Origin: Streptomyces flaveus
Lineage (GTDB): Bacteria > Actinomycetota > Actinomycetes > Streptomycetales > Streptomycetaceae
DNA: 64,000 bases
Assembly (NCBI RefSeq): GCF_014647675.1
Contig: NZ_BMPQ01000001.1
Span: forward strand, 63,349-127,348
Direction of reading: 5' to 3'
Below are positions 35,838 to 43,807 of the stretch, in pieces (the stretch's first letter is position 1; every line of letters begins with the position of its first letter). The notes beneath the pieces were generated by a model. The model was not told the origin of the DNA. It worked only from the letters and a program-made list of their open reading frames with translations, and did not search any database. The translations under genes were made by a program, and so were the position numbers.

Positions 35838-36009
35838 GGTGCTCTCTTCATTACGACGACGGCGACGAAGCAGCTGCTTCAGGAGCGATTGCTTCAGGTG
35901 CGAATGCTTCAGATTACCGGCGGTCCCGCCCCCCGGATCAAATCGGTTCGGGTTGAGGACGGACAGAGCGCCTACGCAGGGTTTACCCGCCTCTTACCAG
36001 GACGCTTGT
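35838..36009. promoter_or_regulatory. glyS leader with 15-bp-spaced direct repeats
   Basis: GCTTCAGG occurs at 35876-35883 and 35891-35898, and GCTTCAG at 35906-35912, exactly 15 bases apart; the intervening AGCGATT/TGCGAAT is also similar. It lies 40-75 bases upstream of the glyS start. It may be a tandem regulator site or a leader element. Confidence 0.45.
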
Positions 36010-36046
36010 TGACAATCGTTTCCACTTTCACTGAAAATGGGTGTCA
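36009..36046 (+). promoter_or_regulatory. znuA promoter with overlapping Zur-box candidates
   Basis: TTGACA (36009-36014) is spaced 17 bp from TGAAAA (36032-36037). TGACAATCGTTTCCA (36010-36024) and TGAAAATGGGTGTCA (36032-36046) both resemble the Streptomyces Zur-box consensus TGaaAatgaTTttCA with several mismatches. The second overlaps the -10 and the ATG at 36046, where zinc-loaded Zur would block transcription. Confidence 0.65.
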
Positions 36047-37020
36047 TGAACGTACGACGACGCCTTGCCGCCTCTCGAATAAACACCGCCGGGACCGCGG
36101 CGCTGGCGGCCACCGCCCTCGCGATCGGCACCCTCTCCGCCTGCTCCTCCGACTCCAACGCCGCGGAGGGGGAGAGCGGTGGCGGGAAGCTCGATGTCGT
36201 GGCGTCGTTCTATCCGCTGCAGTTCCTCGCGGAGCAGATCGGCGGGGACCATGTCAGTGTGACCTCGCTGACGGAGCCCGGCCAGGAGCCGCACGACCTG
36301 GAGATCAGCGCCCAGCAGACCGCGCAGCTCCAGGAGGCGGACACGGTCCTCTATCTCAAGGGTCTGCAGCCCTCCGTCGACGAAGCGGTGGGGCAGTCCG
36401 AGGTCAAGACGAAGGTCGACGCGGCCACGCTGACGAAGCTCGAGGACCACGGTACCGAGGAAGGCCACGAGCACGGCGAGGGCGAAGAGGAAGAACACGC
36501 CCTCGATCCGCACGTCTGGCTGGACCCGGTGAAGTACGCCGAGATCGCCGAGGGCGTGGGCAAGGCCCTCGAGAAGGAGGACCCGGACAACGCGGCGGAC
36601 TACAAGAAGAACACCACGGACCTCGTGAAGAAGCTGGACGACCTCAACACGGCGTACGAGGACGGCCTCAAGAACACGAAGACGAAGGTCTTCTTCACCA
36701 ACCACGCGGCCTTCAGCTACCTCGCCGAGCGCTACGGCCTGACCATGGAGGCCATCGCCGGCCTGGAGCCGGACAGCGAGCCGAGCGCGGCGCGGGTCAA
36801 GGAGCTCCAGCAGGAGGCGAAGGCGGACGGCGTCACCACCGTCTTCTACGAGACACTGGTCTCCGACAAGACCGCGAAGACCCTGGCCGCGGACGCCGGT
36901 CTCAAGACTGATGTACTCGACCCTCTCGAGGGCATCACCGACAAGTCCAAGGGCGACGACTACTTCCAGGTCATGCAGGCGAACCTGACGGCGCTGGAGA
37001 AGGCTCTCGGCACGAAGTGA
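36046..37020 (+). CDS. znuA: Zinc ABC transporter substrate-binding lipoprotein
   Basis: 324 residues. A lipoprotein signal (MNVRRRLAASRINTAGTAAL onward, lipobox LSAC with Cys33) is followed by the ZnuA fold: VVASFYPLQFLAEQIGGDHV, TEPGQEPHDLEISAQQ with the first His ligand, a His/Glu-rich flexible loop (HGTEEGHEHGEGEEEEH) typical of zinc-specific members, DPHVWLDPVKYAEI, FTNHAAFSYLAERYGL, and the final Asp in LDPLEGI. It captures zinc outside the membrane for ZnuBC. ATG 36046 would give a leaderless mRNA from the promoter above; ATG 36037 is the alternative. Confidence 0.95.
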   Translation: MNVRRRLAASRINTAGTAALAATALAIGTLSACSSDSNAAEGESGGGKLDVVASFYPLQFLAEQIGGDHVSVTSLTEPGQEPHDLEISAQQTAQLQEADTVLYLKGLQPSVDEAVGQSEVKTKVDAATLTKLEDHGTEEGHEHGEGEEEEHALDPHVWLDPVKYAEIAEGVGKALEKEDPDNAADYKKNTTDLVKKLDDLNTAYEDGLKNTKTKVFFTNHAAFSYLAERYGLTMEAIAGLEPDSEPSAARVKELQQEAKADGVTTVFYETLVSDKTAKTLAADAGLKTDVLDPLEGITDKSKGDDYFQVMQANLTALEKALGTK

Positions 37021-37080
37021 TCGCGTTCGGTGCACGCCAGAGTGCACGCGAGACGAAGCAGCGAACGGAAGGCGCGAGCC

Positions 37081-37863
37081 ATGAAGGCTGACCAGCCCGG
37101 GGAACCCGTCATCTCCCTGCGCGGAGTGACGGCCGAACTCGGCTCACGCCCCGTCCTGCGCGGCATCGACCTCACCGTGCACCACGGTGAGGTCGTCGCG
37201 CTGCTCGGCGCCAACGGCTCCGGCAAGTCCACCGCCGTCCGCACGGTCATCGGTCAGGTCCCGGTCACCCGCGGCGAGATCGAGCTGTTCGGCACACCGC
37301 GGCGCCGTTTCAGCGACTGGGGGCGCGTGGGGTACGTACCGCAGCGCACGACGGCCGCGGGCGGGGTGCCCGCGACGGTGACCGAGGTCGTGTCGTCCGG
37401 GCGGCTGTCCCGGGCCCGCTTCGGAATCCTGCGCAAGGCGGACCGCGAGGCCGTCCACCAGGTCCTCGAACTGGTCGGCATGGCGGACCACGCCAAGCAG
37501 TCCGTCGACGCGCTGTCGGGCGGCCAGCACCAGCGCGTACTCATCGCCCGTGCCCTCGCCTCCCAGCCCGACCTGCTGATCATGGACGAGCCGATGGCGG
37601 GCGTCGATCATGCCAGCCAGGAGATGCTCGCCGAGACCCTGCGCGAGCAGGTCGGCCAGGGCGCGTCCGTACTCCTGGTGCTGCACGAGTTGGGCCCGCT
37701 GGAACCGTTGATCAACCGCGCGGTCGTCCTGCGCGACGGCTGCGTGGCGCACGACGGCCCGCCGCCTCCCGCTGTCGGCCAGCACGCGCTGCCCGGCCAC
37801 GACCACGTACACCCGCACGCGGCACACGGCGCCGAACCGGTCCGCACGGGCCTGCTGAGCTGA
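37081..37863 (+). CDS. znuC: Zinc ABC transporter ATPase
   Basis: A 260-residue ABC ATPase. Walker A LLGANGSGKST (41-51), Q-loop YVPQRTT, signature LSGGQHQRVLIARALA, Walker B LLIMDEPMAGVD, H-loop VLHELG. The C-terminus is His-rich (GQHALPGHDHVHPHAAHG), a possible zinc-sensing or sequestering tail. It drives import of zinc handed over by ZnuA. ATG 37081; 60 bases after znuA and 19 bases before znuB, so one operon. Confidence 0.95.
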   Translation: MKADQPGEPVISLRGVTAELGSRPVLRGIDLTVHHGEVVALLGANGSGKSTAVRTVIGQVPVTRGEIELFGTPRRRFSDWGRVGYVPQRTTAAGGVPATVTEVVSSGRLSRARFGILRKADREAVHQVLELVGMADHAKQSVDALSGGQHQRVLIARALASQPDLLIMDEPMAGVDHASQEMLAETLREQVGQGASVLLVLHELGPLEPLINRAVVLRDGCVAHDGPPPPAVGQHALPGHDHVHPHAAHGAEPVRTGLLS

Positions 37864-37882
37864 GGAAGCAAAAGGACCGGCC

Positions 37883-38779
37883 ATGGACATCCTCGATTAC
37901 GCCTTCATGCAGCGGGCCCTGCTCGCCGCCGTACTCGTCGGCATCACCGCACCCGCCGTCGGCATCTACCTCGTGCAGCGCCGCCAGGCCCTGATGGGCG
38001 ACGGAATCGGCCACGTGGCGATGACGGGCGTGGGCCTGGGCTTCCTGCTGTCCTGGTCCCCGGTCTGGATGGCGACGCTCGTGTCGGTGGTGGGCGCGGT
38101 GATGATGGAGCTGATCCGCTGGTACGGCAGGACGCGCGGCGACATCGCCCTCGCCATGCTCTTCTACGGCGGTATGGCGGGCGGCGTGATGTTCATCAAC
38201 CTCGCGCCGGGCGGCTCCAACGCCAACCTGACCTCGTATCTCTTCGGCTCGCTGTCGACGGTGAGCGAGAGCGACGTCACGGCGATCTGCCTGCTGGCGG
38301 CTTTCGTGGTTCTCGTCACTCTGGGCCTGCGCCGGCAGCTGTTCGCGGTGAGCCAGGACGAGGAGTTCGCGCGGGTGACCGGGCTGCCGGTGCGCGCCCT
38401 GAACCTTCTGACGGCTGTCACGGCGGCCGTCACGGTGACGGTCGCGATGCGGGTCGTCGGCCTGCTCCTGGTCTCGGCCCTGATGGTCGTACCGGTCGCG
38501 GCCGCACAGCAGTTGAGCCGCAGCTTCGCGGCCACGTTCGCGATCGCCGTGGCCATCGGTGTGAGCGTGACCATCGGCGGCACGGTCACCTCGTACTACC
38601 AGGACGTGCCGCCCGGCGCGACAATTGTCCTGCTGACCATCGGGGCGTTCATCGCGCTGACGGCACTGGCCACACCGCTGAACCGGCGCCGGGCGCGGGC
38701 CATGGCACAGGCCACCGGGGACCCGGTGGAATGCGCGATTCCGGCCACCCGTGACTCGTCAGGGAAGATCGGCGTCTGA
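37883..38779 (+). CDS. znuB: Zinc ABC transporter permease
   Basis: A 298-residue ABC-3 family permease with about eight membrane helices: AFMQRALLAAVLVGITAPAV, LMGDGIGHVAMTGVGLGFLL (family signature GDGIGHVAMTGV), LTSYLFGSLSTVS, VVGLLLVSALMVVPVAAAQQ. It forms the membrane channel of the ZnuABC zinc importer. ATG 37883 follows the GGAAGCAAAAGGACC stretch. zur follows 59 bases later in the same direction. Confidence 0.95.
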   Translation: MDILDYAFMQRALLAAVLVGITAPAVGIYLVQRRQALMGDGIGHVAMTGVGLGFLLSWSPVWMATLVSVVGAVMMELIRWYGRTRGDIALAMLFYGGMAGGVMFINLAPGGSNANLTSYLFGSLSTVSESDVTAICLLAAFVVLVTLGLRRQLFAVSQDEEFARVTGLPVRALNLLTAVTAAVTVTVAMRVVGLLLVSALMVVPVAAAQQLSRSFAATFAIAVAIGVSVTIGGTVTSYYQDVPPGATIVLLTIGAFIALTALATPLNRRRARAMAQATGDPVECAIPATRDSSGKIGV

Positions 38780-38838
38780 CTGCCCTCGGATCGGGCTGGC
38801 ACAATGGCCCGGCGAGCCGCAGTTCTAAGGAGGCAACG

Positions 38839-39255
38839 GTGACGACCGCTGGACCGCCCGTTCGGGGCCGTTCGACCCGGCAGCGCGCCGCTGTGGCGGC
38901 GGCGCTCGACGAGGTCGACGAGTTCCGCAGCGCGCAGGATCTCCACGACATGCTCAAACACAAGGGCGACTCCGTCGGCCTCACCACGGTGTACCGCACA
39001 CTCCAGTCCCTGGCCGACGCCGGCGAGGTGGACGTCCTGCGCACGTCCGACGGCGAGTCGGTGTACCGCCGCTGCTCGACCGGTGATCACCATCACCACC
39101 TCGTCTGCCGTGTGTGCGGCAAGGCGGTGGAGGTCGAGGGCCCGGCGGTCGAGAAGTGGGCGGAGGCGATCGCGGTGGAGTACGGGTATGTGAACGTGGC
39201 GCACACGGTGGAGATCTTCGGTACGTGTGCGGAATGTGCGGCGGCGCGGGGATAG
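38839..39255 (+). CDS. zur: Zinc uptake regulator, Fur family
   Basis: A 138-residue Fur-family repressor. Winged HTH RSTRQRAAVAAALDEVDEFR, SVGLTTVYRTLQSLADAGEV. Sensor His cluster GDHHHHLVC (82-90). Structural zinc cysteines: Cys90, Cys93, Cys130 and Cys133 (CRVCG and CAEC). With zinc bound it represses znuACB and, in Streptomyces, zinc-free ribosomal protein paralogues. The start is GTG 38839 after AAGGAGGCAAC. Its place behind znuACB identifies it as Zur and not Fur or Nur. Confidence 0.95.
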   Translation: MTTAGPPVRGRSTRQRAAVAAALDEVDEFRSAQDLHDMLKHKGDSVGLTTVYRTLQSLADAGEVDVLRTSDGESVYRRCSTGDHHHHLVCRVCGKAVEVEGPAVEKWAEAIAVEYGYVNVAHTVEIFGTCAECAAARG

Positions 39256-39456
39256 GGGCGGGTTCCGGGAGCGCCCCTTAGAGGCGCGGGGCTGCATCAA
39301 TTTGCGGCTCCGCCGCGATGGGGGTCCCCCCGCTCGAGCCTGTTCGAGAGTGGGGGAGCGACCAGCCACGGACGGCCCGCAGCCGAAGAACGACCCGGGG
39401 GTCTGGGGGCGGAGCCCCCAGTTTCAGGACGGGACGGGTAGGGGCGGCGGGGGCGA
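39256..39456. repeat. Modular intergenic repeat with two hairpins, copy 3
   Basis: Between convergent zur and uppS. An imperfect hairpin spans 39326-39356 (CCCCCCGCTCGA with TCGAGAGTGGGGG), and a clean CTGGGGGC-GGA-GCCCCCAG hairpin spans 39403-39421 followed by TTTC. The latter is the same module as at 58052-58070. It probably terminates both genes. Confidence 0.7.
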
Positions 39457-40308
39457 TCAACCGCCCTCCGGGCGCCCCTTCATCGCGGCCTCCATCTCCA
39501 GCAGCTGCTCGTTAGGAACCGCCCCGCCGAAGCGCCGGTCCCGCTGGGCGTACTCCACACACGCCCGCCACAGGTCACGACGGTCGAAGTCCGGCCACAG
39601 CACGTCCTGGAACACCATCTCGGCGTAACTCGACTGCCAGAGCAGGTAGTTGGACGTGCGCTGCTCGCCACTCGGGCGAAGGAAGAGATCGACGTCCGGC
39701 ATGTCCGGGTAGTACAGATACTTCTGCACGGTCTTCTCGGTGACCTTCTCCGGATCAAGCTTGCCGGAGGCCACGTCCGCGGCCAACGCCTTCGCCGCGT
39801 CAGCGAGTTCGGCCCGCCCGCCGTAGTTGACGCAGAAGTACAGCGTCATCGCGTCGTTCTGCTTCGTCTGCTCCTGTGCGACCTGGAGTTCCTGGACGAC
39901 GGACTTCCACAGCTTGGGCATACGGCCGACCCAGCGGATCCGGATCCCCAGCTCGTCCATCTCGTCACGCCGACGGCGGATGACGTCCCGGTTGAAGTTC
40001 ATCAGGAAGCGGACCTCTTCCGGTGACCGCTTCCAGTTCTCCGTCGAGAAGGCGTACAGGGAGAGGTTCTTGACGCCCATCTCGATGCAGCCCTTGAGAA
40101 CGTCCATCACGACGCCCTCCCCCACCCGGTGCCCCTCGGTCCGCGGCAGCCCCCGCTCCTTGGCCCACCGCCCGTTCCCGTCCATGACGATCGCCACATG
40201 GTTCGGGATCAGCTCACCGGGAAGCTTCGGCGCGCGGGCGCCGGACGGATGCGGCTCCGGCGTCTTGTACTCGCGGCGCTGGCGCCCCAGGATCCCGCGT
40301 ACCACCAT
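39457..40308 (-). CDS. uppS: Undecaprenyl (polyprenyl) diphosphate synthase, cis type
   Basis: A 283-residue cis-prenyltransferase. [20 protein letters not shown] (40-59) with catalytic Asp43; [20 protein letters not shown]; and C-terminal [34 protein letters not shown]. It adds isoprene units to make the C50/C55 lipid carrier for cell-wall synthesis. An N-terminal extension of about 30 residues is common in actinobacteria. ATG 40308. It starts 15 bases after the recO stop, so recO-uppS are co-transcribed. Confidence 0.96.
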   Translation of the reverse strand: MVVRGILGRQRREYKTPEPHPSGARAPKLPGELIPNHVAIVMDGNGRWAKERGLPRTEGHRVGEGVVMDVLKGCIEMGVKNLSLYAFSTENWKRSPEEVRFLMNFNRDVIRRRRDEMDELGIRIRWVGRMPKLWKSVVQELQVAQEQTKQNDAMTLYFCVNYGGRAELADAAKALAADVASGKLDPEKVTEKTVQKYLYYPDMPDVDLFLRPSGEQRTSNYLLWQSSYAEMVFQDVLWPDFDRRDLWRACVEYAQRDRRFGGAVPNEQLLEMEAAMKGRPEGG

Positions 40309-40323
40309 GTGCTTCTCGTCTCC

Positions 40324-41100
40324 CTAGGTCTCTGTTGCCGCTGTTTTGTACGGCTGTTTCTCTACGTAGCGCAGCGAGCGCAGCCCACGCTCCAGATGCC
40401 AGTGCAGATAGGCCGACACCAGCCCACTGCCCTCCCGGACGTACCGCGACTCGCACGCGTCAGCCGTGGCCCAGTCCCCCGTCAGCAGCGCACCGAGCAG
40501 TTCGAGGGCCCCCGCCGAGGGTACGACGCTGCCGGGCACCCGGCAGTCCGCGCAGACAGAACCTCCCGCGGCGACCGAGAAGAACCGGTTCGGTCCCGCC
40601 ATCCCGCACTTCGCACAGTCGCTGAAACTGGGCGCGTAGCCGTTCACGGCGAGCGAGCGCAGCAGAAAGGCGTCGAGGACGAGATGCGGCTCGTGCTCGC
40701 CGCGGGCCAGCGTCCGCAGCCCGCCGACGAGCAGCAGATACTGCTGCACGGCCGGTTCGCCCTCGTGGTCCGTGAACCGCTCGGCCGTCTCCAGCATGGC
40801 CGTCCCGGCGGTGTAGCGGGCGTAGTCGGCGACGATCCCGCCACCGTACGGAGCGATCGTCTCGCTCTGCGTGCACAGCGGCAGCCCGCGCCCCACCAGC
40901 TCGCTCCCGCGCGCGAAGAACTGCACGTCCACATGCGAGAACGGTTCGAGCCGCGCCCCGAACTTCGACTTCGTACGCCGTACTCCACGGGCCACGGCCC
41001 GCACACGCCCATGCCCGCGCGTGAGCAGGGTGATGATGCGGTCCGCCTCGCCGAGCTTCTGCGTCCGCAGCACGACACCGTCATCCCGGAAGAGACTCAT
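40324..41100 (-). CDS. recO: DNA repair protein RecO
   Basis: 258 residues. N-terminal OB fold (SLFRDDGVVLRTQKLGEADR, IITLLTRGHGRVRAVARGVR) and helical C-terminal domain with a zinc finger made by Cys162, Cys165, Cys183 and Cys186 (SDCAKCG, VCADCR). RecO helps RecR load RecA onto SSB-coated DNA in the RecF pathway. ATG 41100. It is the first gene of the recO-uppS unit, the standard Streptomyces order. Confidence 0.96.
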   Translation of the reverse strand: MSLFRDDGVVLRTQKLGEADRIITLLTRGHGRVRAVARGVRRTKSKFGARLEPFSHVDVQFFARGSELVGRGLPLCTQSETIAPYGGGIVADYARYTAGTAMLETAERFTDHEGEPAVQQYLLLVGGLRTLARGEHEPHLVLDAFLLRSLAVNGYAPSFSDCAKCGMAGPNRFFSVAAGGSVCADCRVPGSVVPSAGALELLGALLTGDWATADACESRYVREGSGLVSAYLHWHLERGLRSLRYVEKQPYKTAATET

Positions 41101-41149
41101 CGCGCGCCCCCGCAGCCCATACTCATATGGCCCATTCTCGCCTATGGAG

Positions 41150-41776
41150 TCAGCGAGCGCGGTCGGGATGGCTGATCGTCTCCCAGGGCGCCATGTTCCA
41201 GGGGCTGGACTTGTTCATCGGGTCCAGCAGGGATTGCAGGTGGGCGTCGGACACCTCCTGCGGGGCCGGCAGGTCCGCCTCCCGTGCGCTCTGGAGGCCT
41301 TCGCGCCACACCATCCGCCCCAGCTGATAGTGCTCGGCGTACTCCTTCCAGGAGCCGTATGTCCGTACCACCGCCGGCACGATGTTCTTGAGCGCGGTCC
41401 ACGCCTCGGCCTCGCTCAGCAGCCCACACGCGAAGCCCCGCCGGGTGATGTCCACGTACAGCCCGGCGTCCCATGCCAGCGGTTCGAATCCGAGCCGCAG
41501 CCGCGCCCGCGCGCGGTAACCGCTCCGCGAGAGACCGTCGAGCCGGCCGGCCAGCGCCTCACGCGAAGTGATCTCCCACTGGTCGGCCAGCCACCGCCGG
41601 GCCTTCTCGTCGTCGATGCGGGTGAAGGGGTACAGCGTCGTCCGCGAGGTCTCCCGGTCGCGGTTCACGGGTGCACTGAGCGACACCATCCACAGCTGGT
41701 GCATGGTGAGCGGCACGGGGTACTTGCGAGCCGTCTTCGGCTTGCGAAGGTTCCGTATCGGGTTCCATATCGCCAT
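41150..41776 (-). CDS. DUF1266-like protein
   Basis: A 208-residue soluble protein. SREALAGRLDGLSRSGYRAR in the middle and YGSWKEYAEHYQLGRMVWRE near 150-170 fit the DUF1266 family (the SW-x-EYA-x-x-Y-x-LGR signature). Function is unknown; the family is common in Streptomyces and in YbeU/YbeR of enterobacteria. ATG 41776. The gene follows recO's start by 49 bases in the same direction but upstream of it, so it may precede recO in a transcript. Confidence 0.75.
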   Translation of the reverse strand: MAIWNPIRNLRKPKTARKYPVPLTMHQLWMVSLSAPVNRDRETSRTTLYPFTRIDDEKARRWLADQWEITSREALAGRLDGLSRSGYRARARLRLGFEPLAWDAGLYVDITRRGFACGLLSEAEAWTALKNIVPAVVRTYGSWKEYAEHYQLGRMVWREGLQSAREADLPAPQEVSDAHLQSLLDPMNKSSPWNMAPWETISHPDRAR

Positions 41777-41839
41777 GTGGCCGCACCCTATGTCACACCG
41801 ACCTCAGGGATTACCCCCGGTCACGGTCATGGTCGCGCT

Positions 41840-42055
41840 TCAAGGGACCTCCCCGCGGCTGCGTGCGTTCGCGTAGGCCGTGGCCGCGCGGAGGCGTTCC
41901 GCCTGGGTGGCCGCGCGGACCGAGCCCGGTTCACAGTCCCACTCGCGGCCGCCGCCGATCGGTCTGAGCTGTACGTACGGCCCCTCGTGCCCCATCACCA
42001 CGCCCACCTTCCCCGTCTTCGTATCGAAGGCGTACGCCCCGATCGGCAGCCTCAC
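41840..42055 (-). CDS. Small protein, GAYAFD family, unknown
   Basis: 71 residues: MRLPIGAYAFDTKTGKVGVV, then MGHEGPYVQLRPIGGGREWD and a basic helical end RLRAATAYANARSRGEVP. It is common beside XRE/DUF397 genes in Streptomyces; function unknown. GTG 42055 overlaps the stop of the preceding small gene (GTGA), so translation is coupled. It looks like a small beta-barrel plus helix. Confidence 0.7.
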   Translation of the reverse strand: MRLPIGAYAFDTKTGKVGVVMGHEGPYVQLRPIGGGREWDCEPGSVRAATQAERLRAATAYANARSRGEVP

Positions 42056-42276
42056 CGGATCACCGCCGCCAGCCGTGCCGCCGTCTCGACGGAACACCGA
42101 CCCAATTCGATGAGCGGGCAAGGCGTCTCCCGCGCCAAACTCGCCGGGTCGATCCGGAGTGTCGGCAACTTGATTCCTGCGTTCGCGAGTGCTTCACGCA
42201 ACTCTTTCACCGTTTCCTCCGCCTCCTCGACGCATCGCGTCGAGTGCCGTACGCCGTGACCTTCACAGTCAGCCAT
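42052..42276 (-). CDS. Small Cys/Glu-rich protein paired with the GAYAFD protein
   Basis: 74 residues starting MADCEGHGVRHSTRCVEEAE, then ETVKELREALANAGIKLPTL and a region ending CPLIELGRCSVETAARLAAV. ATG 42276 is preferred because GAGGGG stands nine bases upstream. Function unknown. It is divergent from the XRE regulator at 42395 and overlaps the next small gene by four bases. The group of two small proteins, XRE and DUF397 is a recurring Streptomyces locus. Confidence 0.7.
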   Translation of the reverse strand: MADCEGHGVRHSTRCVEEAEETVKELREALANAGIKLPTLRIDPASLARETPCPLIELGRCSVETAARLAAVIR

Positions 42277-42394
42277 CGTGCTGATCCCCTCGCTTTTGAG
42301 TTTCACGCTTTTCATCTCCACGGTGGCGCTGGCCGCTTAGACTTTGGAAGACCTCTACGCTCAGCAACGACGGTGCAGTACAAGGGGGTTGGCC

Positions 42395-43228
42395 ATGGCC
42401 AATGGTTCGCGGCAGGCGGCCTGGGAGTTCTTCGGTACGGAGCTGAAACGGCGGCGCGAGGAGGCCGGATTCACTCAGTCCGACTTGGGTTCTCGCGTTT
42501 TTGTGTCGGGCGGCTACATTGGGCAATTCGAACAGGCTATTCGGAAGCCGCAGTTGGATGTGGCGCAGCGGATCGATGAGGTCCTACAAACCGGAGGCTT
42601 TTTCGAGAGGCTTTGGCGAAAGCTCATCAAGGAGCAGGCATACGCGGACCACTTCGCGCATGTGGCGGAGCTTGAACGGCTGGCGACTGAGATCTGCGAG
42701 TACGCGCCGACGGTCGTCCCAGGGCTGCTTCAGACCGCCGTGTACGCACGCGCCATCTACCTGGCGAGCAACCCGCTCGCCGCAGACGAGTACATCGAGG
42801 AGATGGTCAGGTTGCGCATGGACCGCACCCAGCTCCTCAAGGACGCTACACGGCCCGTGTATTGGGCGGTTCTGCACGAAGCCGCGCTGCGCATCCCGGT
42901 AGGTGGTCCCGCCGCGATGGCCCGGCAGCTGGATCACATCGCGGCGATGATGCGTGAGCGCAAGGTGATGGTTCAGGTGTTCCCGTTCTCTGCTGGGGCG
43001 CACCCTGCGATGGGCAAGATGATGACACTCATGGAGTTCGACGACGCCCCGCCAACCGTCTATACAGAGGCGGTGCTTTCGGGGAATCTGCTGGACGATC
43101 CGGCAGTAGTGAAGCGTTCGCAGGCGCATTACGATCTCCTCAGGGCCGCCGCGTTGTCGCCAGAGGCGTCCCTGGCCCTGATCGAATCGGTGGCGGAGGA
43201 TTACAGACGATGCGCGAGTACGACCTGA
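42395..43228 (+). CDS. XRE regulator with DUF5753 domain
   Basis: 277 residues. N-terminal HTH (FFGTELKRRREEAGFTQSDL, GSRVFVSGGYIGQFEQAIRK; residues 10-65), then DUF5753 (ICEYAPTVVPGLLQTAVYAR, VYWAVLHEAALRIPVGGPAA, LMEFDDAPPTVYTEAVLSGN). These regulators pair with small DUF397 partners in Streptomyces (WhiJ-like family) and tune development or metabolite genes. ATG 42395 has AAGGGGG upstream. It overlaps the DUF397 gene by 19 bases. Confidence 0.92.
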   Translation: MANGSRQAAWEFFGTELKRRREEAGFTQSDLGSRVFVSGGYIGQFEQAIRKPQLDVAQRIDEVLQTGGFFERLWRKLIKEQAYADHFAHVAELERLATEICEYAPTVVPGLLQTAVYARAIYLASNPLAADEYIEEMVRLRMDRTQLLKDATRPVYWAVLHEAALRIPVGGPAAMARQLDHIAAMMRERKVMVQVFPFSAGAHPAMGKMMTLMEFDDAPPTVYTEAVLSGNLLDDPAVVKRSQAHYDLLRAAALSPEASLALIESVAEDYRRCASTT

Positions 43229-43407
43229 GTACCGCACGGTGGCGCAAGAGCACCCACAGCGGCGGCGACGGCGGGGAGTCGTGCGTCGAGGTGGCCGACG
43301 GAGTCCCCGGCGTCGTACCTGTCCGGGACAGCAAGGTCATGGAGGGGCCCGTGCTGGTGATCGGTGCGGCGGCCTGGACGGAGTTCATCGGAGCCGTGGC
43401 CGAGTAA
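43210..43407 (+). CDS. DUF397 protein, XRE partner
   Basis: A 65-residue DUF397 protein: STARWRKSTHSGGDGGESCV, EVADGVPGVVPVRDSKVMEG, then AWTEFIGAVAE. DUF397 proteins act with the adjacent XRE/DUF5753 regulator as antagonists or co-factors. ATG 43210 lies inside the 3' end of the XRE gene. Its stop codon (43405-43407) falls within the left copy of a 182-bp inverted repeat, which means that the repeat begins exactly at the gene's end. Confidence 0.9.
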   Translation: MREYDLSTARWRKSTHSGGDGGESCVEVADGVPGVVPVRDSKVMEGPVLVIGAAAWTEFIGAVAE

Positions 43408-43583
43408 CTCGTGCCGCAGGCTCTCAAGTGAACGTTTGGGCCGCCCGCTTCTTGGCCAGTGTCGTGCTTCCACGGCCCGAGTAAAGGGGGCCCGGGTAGG
43501 GATGGGTCCAGGTGGGCTCACCCGTGGGCCGGGGCTCACGGGCGCGGTCGCGCCTCGCCAGCACGCCGGGCCGGCTCAGCGGC
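43402..43583 (+). repeat. Left copy of a 182-bp inverted repeat pair
   Basis: Bases 43402-43583 are repeated in reverse orientation at 45002-45287 with about six mismatches by my alignment; the right copy carries one 104-base insertion. The pair brackets the acetyltransferase at 43808-44386. No reading frame in it looks coding. Confidence 0.85.
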
Positions 43584-43807
43584 CGACGGCCGGTGGGGCA
43601 GATAGGTGAGTTGCAGAAAATGTGACACTTCCGGGGCGAGTGTCACACTTTTCCGTGATCGGTACCCGGTCGCGGCCGGGCGGAGATGGCGTCCCGCCGG
43701 GTGGTGTCGGCCGTGAAGATCTGCACAGTGGGTCTGGCATTGGCGAGGACCGTACGGCTCGATATAAGCGATCGCCCCCCGGATCCTGATCGCGTTAGCT
43801 GTGGGGC
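43408..43807. other. Gap between DUF397 and acetyltransferase genes
   Basis: 400 bases without a gene. It holds the left repeat copy, then the 43616-43653 hairpin, then roughly 150 bases in which the acetyltransferase promoter must lie. Confidence 0.5.
43616..43653. promoter_or_regulatory. Hairpin/operator TGTGACACT...AGTGTCACA
   Basis: TGTGACACT (43621-43629) pairs with AGTGTCACA (43639-43647). The stem extends through GAAAA on the left and TTTTC on the right with one bulged C. It is either a terminator for DUF397 (T-rich right side) or an operator before the acetyltransferase. Confidence 0.55.
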
